Below the pieces are notes generated by a model. It had not been told where the DNA came from, ran no database searches, and was given only the letters and a program-made list of their open reading frames with translations. Made by a program: the position numbers and the translations under genes. A DNA stretch of 12,675 nucleotides from CAYUAG01 sp964554015 (GTDB lineage: Bacteria > Zhuqueibacterota > QNDG01 > CAYUAG01). The DNA lies in contig CAZKMO010000107.1 of assembly GCA_964554015.1 (NCBI GenBank), positions 1 through 12,675 of the forward strand. Direction: 5' to 3'. Every line of letters starts with the position of its first letter. Within the stretch, counting starts at the first letter, position 1. Shown piece by piece: positions 6,721-12,675 of the stretch.

Positions 6721-8985
6721 ATGAAGTTTATGTGGTTACTTATTTTATATTTCCAATTTTTTGTTTGTTATATATTTGGACAGTCAATCTCTATTAAAAC
6801 TTATATGAACCCTGTCATTCCGGGCGATCATCCGGATCCTACATTAACAAAAATCGAAAACTATTTTTATACATCAGGTTCTTCCTTCAATCCTACACCA
6901 AAAATTTACCGTTCCACTGATCTGGTTCATTGGGAAGTTATTGCCCAGCCGGTTTCCGCTTCCTGGATTCAATATGGAGATGAGCCCGGTGGAGGAATTT
7001 GGGGCGGCCACTTGGTTTTATATAATAAAATTTACTGGCATTTCTTTGGGAGAGGTGGGGGAAGCATGTATTTCGTCACAGCAGATCAACCTGAAGGACC
7101 ATGGAGTACTCCCACCAAAATACAAGTTCCTTCAGGTATGTCGGGACTGGGGGTGGATAATTCCATTTTTATTGACGATGAAACCGGAAAATGGTATTTA
7201 CTCACTAAAGCCGGCCATGAAAATAATCATTTAGTGGAGCTGGGTGAAAATGGTCAGCCTACCGGAGTTGTTCTTGATTTAACCTGGCTTAATCCAAATT
7301 CTGCAGGGAATCCCTATGGATGGGCAGAGGGACCTGTGATGTGGAAGTACAATGGTTACTACTATTATAGTTTTGCTCAACACCTGGTTGGTGAACAATA
7401 CGTTATGCGCAGTGATACCTTAAGTGACGATGAATCAGCCTGGACGATTGTGGGAGAGAATATCTTTACTGGTTCCCGCGGAACCTACAACCGACCTAAC
7501 CATATCTCACCTGTTGTTATGCTTGAAGACAGCACAAGCTGGACCATTGCACACAGTTATCACAGCAGTGCTAACTGGTATGCACATGGACGCCAAGGGT
7601 TGCTTTGTCAGGTTACCTATAATGATCAAGGATTTCCCGTAATTCAATACCCCTCCGATGTTGCTGTTCAGGCTCCTGATCTTCCCAGCAGCGGTATCCC
7701 CTGGATGGTACCCAAATCCGATATGTTTAATACATCAAAACTGAATTCTGAATGGTCGTTTCTCGGATACACGCCCCAAGGAACCTATTCACTTGATGTA
7801 CGGGAAGGCTGGTTATATTTGGAACCATACGGTGGCAGTAATACTGTCATCCAAAATGACGGAGAGCACTGTTATTCTTTAATCACCCGTGTGGATTTTG
7901 AACCGAAATCTACCTTGGATGAAGCCGGATTATGGATTATGAACGGACCTGAAACACTTCAGGCCAAAGTATTCAGCACCGTAAACAGCGAAGGTAAAAC
8001 CATGCTGGCTTGTAGTTTCAATAACACTAAATACGAAGCAGAAAATACTCTTGGATCCATCGTCTGGCTTAAATTACAACGAAATGAGCATATGATAACC
8101 GGATTTTACAGTGCTAATGGAATTTCCTGGACTCAGATTGGTGAACCAATAAACGCAGTAGAACTAGACAGAGAACAAACCCAGTTTAATAATTTTACTG
8201 GAAATCAGCAGGGCCTTTACGTTAAAGGGGAGCTGGCTTATTTTGACCTTTATGTATACAAGGATGCTTATACGGCTATAATGGCTGATAGTCCTGCCAA
8301 TCAATATGGTACTTCCCGGATATACACCCAACCGGGATATGTACTGGGTAACATTCATGCAAACGACTGGGCCATGTATGCAGGGATCGAATTTGGTGGA
8401 AATGATGATTATAAAAGAACTCCGGATTCTCTTGAAATAACTGCAGCCAGCGCTTCTTCTGGAGGAATTGTTGAGGTCTGGCTTGATTCTATCGATACAG
8501 GTAATAAAATTTCCGAATGCACAATTGAAAATACCGGCAGCTGGATAGATTTTCGAACATTCAAAGCTGTGGCAGATCCTGTATACGGAAGACATGATGT
8601 TTATTTAAAATTCTCAGGAAGTGGAACATCCAAATTATTCCGAATCAATTCTTTCAGATTTTTCAGTGATTCTAATGTGCCTAACTCCGTAGGTTATAAT
8701 TCTGGTAAAAAAAATGTTATTAAAAAATTTCAATTAAATCAAAATTACCCTAATCCTTTTAATCCAAAAACTCTGATACAATATTCATTTCCTAAAAATG
8801 GTCAAGTATCATTGAAGGTCTATGATTTGTCAGGAACAGAAATAGCCACTTTGATTGAAGGTATTCAGCGGGCAGGTAATCACTTTGTTATCTTTGATGG
8901 AAGCAATCTGGCAAGCGGTGTCTATTTTTATCAACTGAAAACAGATCAGCTTATACAGACAAAAAAATTGATATTGCTGAAGTAA
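6721..8985 (+). CDS. GH43 enzyme (xylosidase/arabinofuranosidase type) with concanavalin-like domain, CBM6 and T9SS tail
   Basis: This 754-residue secreted glycosidase acts on xylosyl or arabinofuranosyl linkages. A signal peptide (1-21, ending YIFGQ) precedes a GH43 five-bladed propeller at about 25-320. The catalytic residues are base Asp39 (GDHPDPT), pKa-modulating Asp146 (GVDNSIF) and acid Glu203 (WAEGPVM). Residues about 328-515 form a GH43-associated concanavalin-like beta-sandwich (GWLYL...NTVIQNDGEH... TRVDFE...AGLWI). About 525-650 is a CBM6 module: NDWAMYAGIEFG, GGIVEVWLDS, ENTGSW, HDVYLKFSGSG and a final FRINSFRFF. A T9SS type A tail follows from about 669 (FQLNQNYPNPFNPKT... KKLILLK). 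The start has GAGGTG 5 bases upstream. It is a paralogue of the gene at 9518 with the same domain order. GH43 covers several activities, so the exact substrate is open; a CBM6 favours an insoluble xylan target. Confidence 0.91.
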   Translation: MKFMWLLILYFQFFVCYIFGQSISIKTYMNPVIPGDHPDPTLTKIENYFYTSGSSFNPTPKIYRSTDLVHWEVIAQPVSASWIQYGDEPGGGIWGGHLVLYNKIYWHFFGRGGGSMYFVTADQPEGPWSTPTKIQVPSGMSGLGVDNSIFIDDETGKWYLLTKAGHENNHLVELGENGQPTGVVLDLTWLNPNSAGNPYGWAEGPVMWKYNGYYYYSFAQHLVGEQYVMRSDTLSDDESAWTIVGENIFTGSRGTYNRPNHISPVVMLEDSTSWTIAHSYHSSANWYAHGRQGLLCQVTYNDQGFPVIQYPSDVAVQAPDLPSSGIPWMVPKSDMFNTSKLNSEWSFLGYTPQGTYSLDVREGWLYLEPYGGSNTVIQNDGEHCYSLITRVDFEPKSTLDEAGLWIMNGPETLQAKVFSTVNSEGKTMLACSFNNTKYEAENTLGSIVWLKLQRNEHMITGFYSANGISWTQIGEPINAVELDREQTQFNNFTGNQQGLYVKGELAYFDLYVYKDAYTAIMADSPANQYGTSRIYTQPGYVLGNIHANDWAMYAGIEFGGNDDYKRTPDSLEITAASASSGGIVEVWLDSIDTGNKISECTIENTGSWIDFRTFKAVADPVYGRHDVYLKFSGSGTSKLFRINSFRFFSDSNVPNSVGYNSGKKNVIKKFQLNQNYPNPFNPKTLIQYSFPKNGQVSLKVYDLSGTEIATLIEGIQRAGNHFVIFDGSNLASGVYFYQLKTDQLIQTKKLILLK

Positions 8986-9007
8986 AAGATTGGGAAAGCT
9001 GATTTTT

Positions 9008-9022
9008 ATAAAGGGACTTTAT
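9008..9022 (+). terminator. possible terminator hairpin after the first GH43 gene
   Basis: ATAAAG (9008-9013) and CTTTAT (9017-9022) pair across a GGA loop and are followed by further T. The stem is six base pairs with one G-C, so it is weak. The same bases include AAGGGA, which resembles the ribosome binding sites of this locus, so it could instead be the displaced leader of the broken gene that follows. Confidence 0.3.
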
Positions 9023-9055
9023 TTTTTTATTTAAATATTGCTAGAAAAAAAAATC

Positions 9056-9286
9056 ATGAGAGAGACATTACTTAACTTTAATATTTATAGGAAACATTTC
9101 CCTCTTTCTTGTTGTCTTGTTTTACTGTTCTTGATTACTCACATATATGCCGAAACTATCATAGTTCAGGGAACAGTTTCTGTTTCCACAACAACCGTAA
9201 AAAATGACAAAGTATCCTTTATCGCTGCACATAACTCAACTGTGCAGTATTCCACAATTACAGATTCAGACTGTTACTCTTTATAA
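9056..9286 (+). pseudogene. truncated secreted protein: signal peptide and start of carboxypeptidase-regulatory-like domain
   Basis: The frame from ATG 9056 (an upstream in-frame TTG at 9038 is less likely) encodes a signal peptide with a hydrophobic core (CCLVLLFLITHIYAE). It is followed by IIVQGTVSVSTTTVKNDKVS and TDSDCYSL, then TAA at 9284-9286. A pattern of xVxGTVsxstxxVknaxVtFi...YsTlTDsxGxYsL is typical of the first strands of a carboxypeptidase-regulatory-like beta-sandwich at the N-terminus of secreted FCB proteins, where the domain and the rest of the protein continue after YSL. Here it stops, and the bases that follow belong to another family in a different frame. No good Shine-Dalgarno site is near 9056. 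I judge this a remnant; a short secreted peptide is the alternative. Confidence 0.5.
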
Positions 9287-9424
9287 TGGAGATGTTCACA
9301 TGGTAACACCATTCACTACCTCCAAAAAAAGAACTGTGAGCAGGGAGAGGATATTCCTGTCACCAACGGTAAATTCACTGTGTTTATAGAACTATCAAGT
9401 ATAATTACATTTGTTTCGAACTGA
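9270..9424 (+). pseudogene. GH30-xylanase-like C-terminal fragment with frameshift
   Basis: Reading 9270-9329 gives TVTLYNGDVHMVTPFTTSKK. Shifting frame at the A7 run (9324-9330) and continuing at 9332 gives NCEQGEDIPVTNGKFTVFIE and then LSSIITFVSN with TGA at 9422-9424. Joined, this resembles the end of the beta-sandwich of secreted GH30 xylanases/glucuronoxylanases, whose last residues run like TF.L.NGTV..VTP..TS...NL.....I.V.NGSFT..LPA.SVTTFV. One extra A in the homopolymer would restore a single frame. The catalytic barrel, about 300-400 residues in such enzymes, is absent, so correcting the frameshift would not rescue the gene. The family call rests on a ~50-residue pattern recalled from memory and is moderate. 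Confidence 0.55.
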
Positions 9425-9502
9425 ACAGGTTGTTTTATTCATGAACATGAGTAAAGAAGTACTTTGAAAAAAAGAGAATTAACAATAATACTATAGTGAA
9501 AA

Positions 9503-9509
9503 AGGGAGG
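9503..9509 (+). promoter_or_regulatory. strong ribosome binding site for a TTG start
   Basis: AGGGAGG ends 8 bases before the TTG at 9518. There is no ATG that would keep the signal peptide, and the resulting MKYLATNILYLL opening aligns with that of the paralogue at 6721, so the TTG start is well supported. Confidence 0.65.
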
Positions 9510-9517
9510 CCCATATT

Positions 9518-11779
9518 TTGAAATATTTAGCTACAAATATTTTGTATCTTTTAATATTTAATGTATATGTCTTTGGTCAGTCTGTTTCCTTTAGGACATA
9601 TATGAATCCGGTAATTCCGGGCGATCATCCGGATCCCACTCTGACCCGGATAGGAAATGATTTTTATACCACCGGCTCATCCTTCAATATTACCCCAAAA
9701 ATATACCATTCTACCGACCTTGTCCACTGGGAAGTGATATCTCAGCCGGTTTCTGCATCCTGGAATTTATACGGCGATTCCCCGGGGGGAGGATGCTGGG
9801 GAGGGCATATGGTATATTATAATGGTTCCTACTGGCATTTTTTCGGACTTGGAAGTGCGATGTATTATGTGAAAGCAGACGCACCTGAAGGTCCGTGGAT
9901 AGAACCGGTTGAGCTTAGTGTGCCAGCCGGTATTCCCGGTTTGGGGCGTGATAATTCCATTTTCATTAATGATGATAACCGCTGGTACCTTCTAGCAAAA
10001 AATGGCCAGGAAGGAAACTGGATTGTGGAATTGGGTGCCGATGGTCAACCCACTGGTGATTATCATGATTTGACCTGGATTAATCCCGCGCCCTCCTACC
10101 CCTACAGCTGGGCGGAAGGGCCGGTCATGTGGAAGCATAATGGTTATTATTATTACTGTTTTGCCCGCAATGTGGCTGGTGGGCAGTATGTAATGAGAAG
10201 TGAAAAACTTACTGGAGATCAAACTTACTGGTGGGCAATAGAGGAGTTCTTTCAAACTGTTCCCAATACCTACGAAATTCTCTTCAGGGGCCCAAACCAC
10301 TGTTCCCCCGCTGTCATGCTCTATGACAGCACTACCTGGATTTTCAGTCAGGCCTATCATAGTAATGTGGCATGGAAAGGCCAGGGCCGTCAAGGTCTAC
10401 TCCTTCGAGTACATTATGATGCTGATGGCAATGCAGTGGCAGAATATACTTCCAACCAGGCAGTTACTTCTCCCGATCTCCCCAGCAGCGGCATTCCCTG
10501 GATGGTACCTCACTCGGATTATTTTGATTCCAATGAACTGAATCCGGAATGGTCTTTTTCAGGATACACGCCCGAAAATACCCATTCCTTGACTGATCGT
10601 CCCGGCTGGTTGAGACTATCACCCCGGGGAAAAGCCAATACTATTGTAAAAAACGACGGTGAACATAACTATTCCCTGATCACACGTCTTGATTTCGAGG
10701 CAGCATCACAACATGACCAAGCAGGGCTCCAGATTATTCGGGGAGATGCTACTGAGTACGTAAGATTATACAGTTCTAAAAATGGAGATGATCAGAAAGT
10801 CATTGTCTTTAGTTTTGACAACAGCCGCTATGAGGCTGAAAACACGGTGGGAAATACTGTATGGTTGAAAATGATCAGAATAAATCATAGTATAACTGGA
10901 TATTATAGCAGTAATGGCAATGATTGGATACAGGTAGGTCAAGATGTGAATATTTCATCCATAGATTCATATACTGATTCCAATTTTCAAATTTGGGAAG
11001 GTACTCAACAAGGTTTATATGTTCAAGGTAAATCCGCGGATTTCGATCTATATATATACCGAGATGCTTATTCTCCCATTCTGGCCCAGCCTGCAGCCAA
11101 TCAATACGGCACTTTACGAGATATCAACGGCACTATCCCTGCATATCTGGACAGTATCCATAACCATGATTGGGCCCTGTATGCCGGTGTGGAATTTGGC
11201 GGCCAGGATTATTACAAAAAGCCGGTTTCTGTGGAAATATCAGCAGCCAGCGCTACCTCGGGCGGAGTTGTGGAAGTCTGGCTTGATTCCCTGGATACAG
11301 GACAAAAGATTGCTGCCTGCACCATTGAAAATACCGGCGGCTGGGACACGTTTGAAACATTCAGCGCTGATGTGGATTCAATATCGGGTAATCATGATGT
11401 TTATTTAAATTTTTTGGGAAGCGGAAGACTATTCAGAATTGACTGGTTTAGATTTATCGGTGAAACTTACAATCCCACCTCAGTAGCTAACGAACCGGAT
11501 AAGAATGATGTTATTCATTCATTTTTTTTGCAACAAAATTATCCCAATCCATTCAATCCTGTAACCAAGATTTGTTACTCAGTCCCCCAAAAGAGTGACA
11601 TAACCATCAAGGTCTATAATTCTGCTGGTAAGGAAGTTATAACATTATATGAAGGTGTTCGTCAAAAAGGTCATTATTCAACTATTTTTAATGGGGAAGG
11701 ATTATCAAGTGGTATATATTATTATAGAATTCAGTCTGGATCATATAGTAAAACCCAAAAGATGATCTTATTAAAATAA
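9518..11779 (+). CDS. GH43 enzyme, second paralogue, with concanavalin-like domain, CBM6 and T9SS tail
   Basis: This 753-residue protein parallels the gene at 6721 along its full length: signal peptide ending VYVFGQ, GH43 propeller about 25-320, concanavalin-like domain about 328-517, CBM6 about 527-648 and a T9SS tail from about 668 (FFLQQNYPNPFNPVT... QKMILLK). The catalytic set is complete: Asp39 (GDHPDPT), Asp145 (GRDNSIF) and Glu200 (WAEGPVM). Differences from the paralogue cluster around the active-site approach and binding modules: GLGSAMYY for GRGGGSMYF, a rewritten stretch at about 238-262 (AIEEFFQTVPNTYEILFRGP), and a longer CBM6 loop near 533-549 (DINGTIPAYLDSIHNH). These suggest related but not identical substrates, for example mono- versus disubstituted xylose units, though this is inference. 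Initiation is at TTG. The gene ends 54 bases before the next one, which probably shares its transcript. Confidence 0.91.
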   Translation: MKYLATNILYLLIFNVYVFGQSVSFRTYMNPVIPGDHPDPTLTRIGNDFYTTGSSFNITPKIYHSTDLVHWEVISQPVSASWNLYGDSPGGGCWGGHMVYYNGSYWHFFGLGSAMYYVKADAPEGPWIEPVELSVPAGIPGLGRDNSIFINDDNRWYLLAKNGQEGNWIVELGADGQPTGDYHDLTWINPAPSYPYSWAEGPVMWKHNGYYYYCFARNVAGGQYVMRSEKLTGDQTYWWAIEEFFQTVPNTYEILFRGPNHCSPAVMLYDSTTWIFSQAYHSNVAWKGQGRQGLLLRVHYDADGNAVAEYTSNQAVTSPDLPSSGIPWMVPHSDYFDSNELNPEWSFSGYTPENTHSLTDRPGWLRLSPRGKANTIVKNDGEHNYSLITRLDFEAASQHDQAGLQIIRGDATEYVRLYSSKNGDDQKVIVFSFDNSRYEAENTVGNTVWLKMIRINHSITGYYSSNGNDWIQVGQDVNISSIDSYTDSNFQIWEGTQQGLYVQGKSADFDLYIYRDAYSPILAQPAANQYGTLRDINGTIPAYLDSIHNHDWALYAGVEFGGQDYYKKPVSVEISAASATSGGVVEVWLDSLDTGQKIAACTIENTGGWDTFETFSADVDSISGNHDVYLNFLGSGRLFRIDWFRFIGETYNPTSVANEPDKNDVIHSFFLQQNYPNPFNPVTKICYSVPQKSDITIKVYNSAGKEVITLYEGVRQKGHYSTIFNGEGLSSGIYYYRIQSGSYSKTQKMILLK

Positions 11780-11833
11780 TATCAAATATATTTAAAAAAT
11801 TGTCATCACTTTTTATTAACAAAGGAGAGTGAA

Positions 11834-12675
11834 ATGTTAAAAAAAGTTATTTTGTCGTTTATGATCATATTGATCGCCTGTGTGAATTTACTTGCCCAGA
11901 TCGATCCGGGAACTGAAAATTTAACTCATTCCTGGACTTTTGATGATGGTACTGCGAATGATCATATTAATGGTATCCAAGGAACTTTAATGGGATCAGC
12001 CAAAATTTCACAAGACGCCCTTAATACTACCAAATCGGATTCATGGCTGTCATTGCCTGCAGATTCTATTGCGATCAACACATATGAGGCAGTTACCATC
12101 GAAGCCTGGTTCCAATCAGTCCCAGACGGTAATCAAAATTACTGTATGTTAGTTTCTTTCGGAAATACTACTAACACTCTTGGCTCTGATTACTACTTTA
12201 TGACACCGGTAAACCTGAATGGCAACTGTCGTACTGCCATTTCTTGCGGGACTACTAGTGAACCATGGAATGCTGAATCCGGTGTAACCGGCCCTGTCGC
12301 ATATGATGATGGCATAGTGCACCATCTGGTGAGTACAATGGATGCAGACAGTATCAAATTTTATATCGATGGAGGGCTTATAGGAAGTTCGCCCATGGAT
12401 GAAAATAACAGCCTGGCACTGCTAAGTACTGCCTACGCCTATCTGGCAAAAAGTGTCTATGATGCAGATACACCCTGGAGAGGATATATCCTAGAGTTTA
12501 ATATGTATAACAAGGCATTATCGGCGGATAATGTACTTTTCCTTTTTAACCAAGGAAATGAATTTTTCCATGAGATCAAAGATGCTTCTAAACCTGTTGT
12601 TGTGCAAGCAGAATCGGGTGATGTGGGAAGTGACTTCAGTATACTGCAGGATGATACTATTAGTTATGTATCAAT
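11834..12675 (+). CDS. secreted protein with LamG-like domain and start of a second carbohydrate-binding-type domain (3' cut by window edge)
   Basis: The frame is open from ATG 11834 to the window end (280 full codons). AAAGGAG at 11821-11827 gives a good ribosome binding site. Residues 1-22 are a signal peptide (MLKKVILSFMIILIACVNLLAQ). Residues about 28-242 form a LamG/concanavalin-like lectin fold: LTHSWTFDDGTAND, VTIEAWFQS, DDGIVHHLVSTMDADSIKFYIDG and the closing WRGYILEFNMYNKALS. From about 254 a new domain begins (KPVVVQAESGDVGSDFSILQ, then DDTISYVS), a pattern I associate with the binding module that precedes GH10 xylanase domains in FCB bacteria. The full protein may therefore be a large xylanase with N-terminal binding modules, but no catalytic residues are inside the window. 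It lies 54 bases after the GH43 gene and likely belongs to the same operon. Confidence 0.8.
   Translation, partial: MLKKVILSFMIILIACVNLLAQIDPGTENLTHSWTFDDGTANDHINGIQGTLMGSAKISQDALNTTKSDSWLSLPADSIAINTYEAVTIEAWFQSVPDGNQNYCMLVSFGNTTNTLGSDYYFMTPVNLNGNCRTAISCGTTSEPWNAESGVTGPVAYDDGIVHHLVSTMDADSIKFYIDGGLIGSSPMDENNSLALLSTAYAYLAKSVYDADTPWRGYILEFNMYNKALSADNVLFLFNQGNEFFHEIKDASKPVVVQAESGDVGSDFSILQDDTISYVS

Larger units (their letters stand above)
8986..9517. other. 532-base gap between the GH43 paralogues, filled mostly by gene remnants
   Basis: This is the only stretch over 300 bases without an intact gene. Bases 8986-9055 are AT-rich leader with a hairpin-like sequence. Bases 9056-9286 and 9270-9424 are coding remnants described separately. 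Bases 9425-9517 show nothing recognisable except the ribosome binding site of the next gene. No tRNA, CRISPR-like repeat or insertion-sequence end was seen. Confidence 0.6.

Noticed and set aside
8164..8595. 143-codon open frame on the minus strand inside the first GH43 gene
   Set aside because: It lies wholly within a well-supported gene, shows no recognisable domain, and is readily explained as a complementary-strand shadow.
9008..9424. Mobile element or insertion scar between the GH43 paralogues
   Set aside because: No transposase fragment, terminal inverted repeats or target duplication was visible; decayed coding sequence explains the region better.
9992..10393. 133-codon open frame on the minus strand inside the second GH43 gene
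   Set aside because: Same reasoning: no family match, and the sense strand encodes the conserved GH43 propeller including the catalytic Glu.
11019..11408. 129-codon open frame in another + strand frame within the CBM6 part of the second GH43 gene
   Set aside because: The overlapping frame encodes the conserved CBM6 pattern; the alternative frame has no domain and no separate ribosome binding site.
1..12675. Defence system, CRISPR array, tRNA/rRNA or phage genes
   Set aside because: No spaced short repeats, RNA gene structures, nuclease, toxin or phage-like proteins were seen; every intact gene fits polysaccharide degradation or its regulation.

Overview
The window looks like part of a plant cell-wall (arabinoxylan/arabinan) degradation locus from a bacterium of the FCB superphylum. 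The main clue is the C-terminal type IX secretion (T9SS type A) sorting domain on three enzymes (QNYPNPFN... GVYxYxL...KKLILLK). This style of tail, together with the AT-rich composition, resembles Ignavibacteriota/Calditrichota-like genomes. The clear Shine-Dalgarno sites (AAAGGGA, GAGG, AGGGAGG) argue mildly against a typical Bacteroidota, where such sites are usually weak. The lineage is an inference from motifs, not a database result. All recognisable genes lie on the + strand.

Layout: (1) 1-105 is the C-terminal end of a CE1-like esterase, and 118-426 is a truncated N-terminal half of a gene of the same kind (signal peptide plus E-set/CBM48-like domain, no catalytic part). (2) 468-1619 is an intact XynZ-type feruloyl esterase with a T9SS tail. 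(3) 1668-3197 is a GH51 alpha-L-arabinofuranosidase and 3347-5287 a GH127-type beta-L-arabinofuranosidase with a zinc-cysteine active site; neither has a T9SS tail. (4) 5401-6540 is a XylR-type regulator with a sugar-binding sensor and an AraC-type HTH. (5) 6721-8985 and 9518-11779 are paralogous GH43 enzymes with the order GH43, concanavalin-like domain, CBM6, T9SS tail. (6) The 532-base gap between them holds a decayed composite: a signal peptide with the start of a carboxypeptidase-regulatory-like domain, then the last ~50 codons of what looks like a GH30 xylanase, with a frameshift at an A7 run. (7) 11834-12675 is the start of a secreted protein with a LamG-like domain and the beginning of a second carbohydrate-binding-type domain; it runs off the window.

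Working model (inference): the tailed enzymes (feruloyl esterase and both GH43 proteins) act outside the cell or on its surface, removing ferulate and xylose/arabinose decorations. The untailed GH51 and GH127 enzymes trim released oligosaccharides, probably in the periplasm, taking both alpha- and beta-linked L-arabinofuranose. XylR would sense a pentose and switch on the cluster. No SusC/SusD pair, transporter or pentose catabolic gene is visible.

I found no sign of a wholly new molecular system. The most unusual features are the two gene remnants (118-426 and 9056-9424), which show that this locus has lost enzymes by deletion, and the split between tailed and untailed enzymes.
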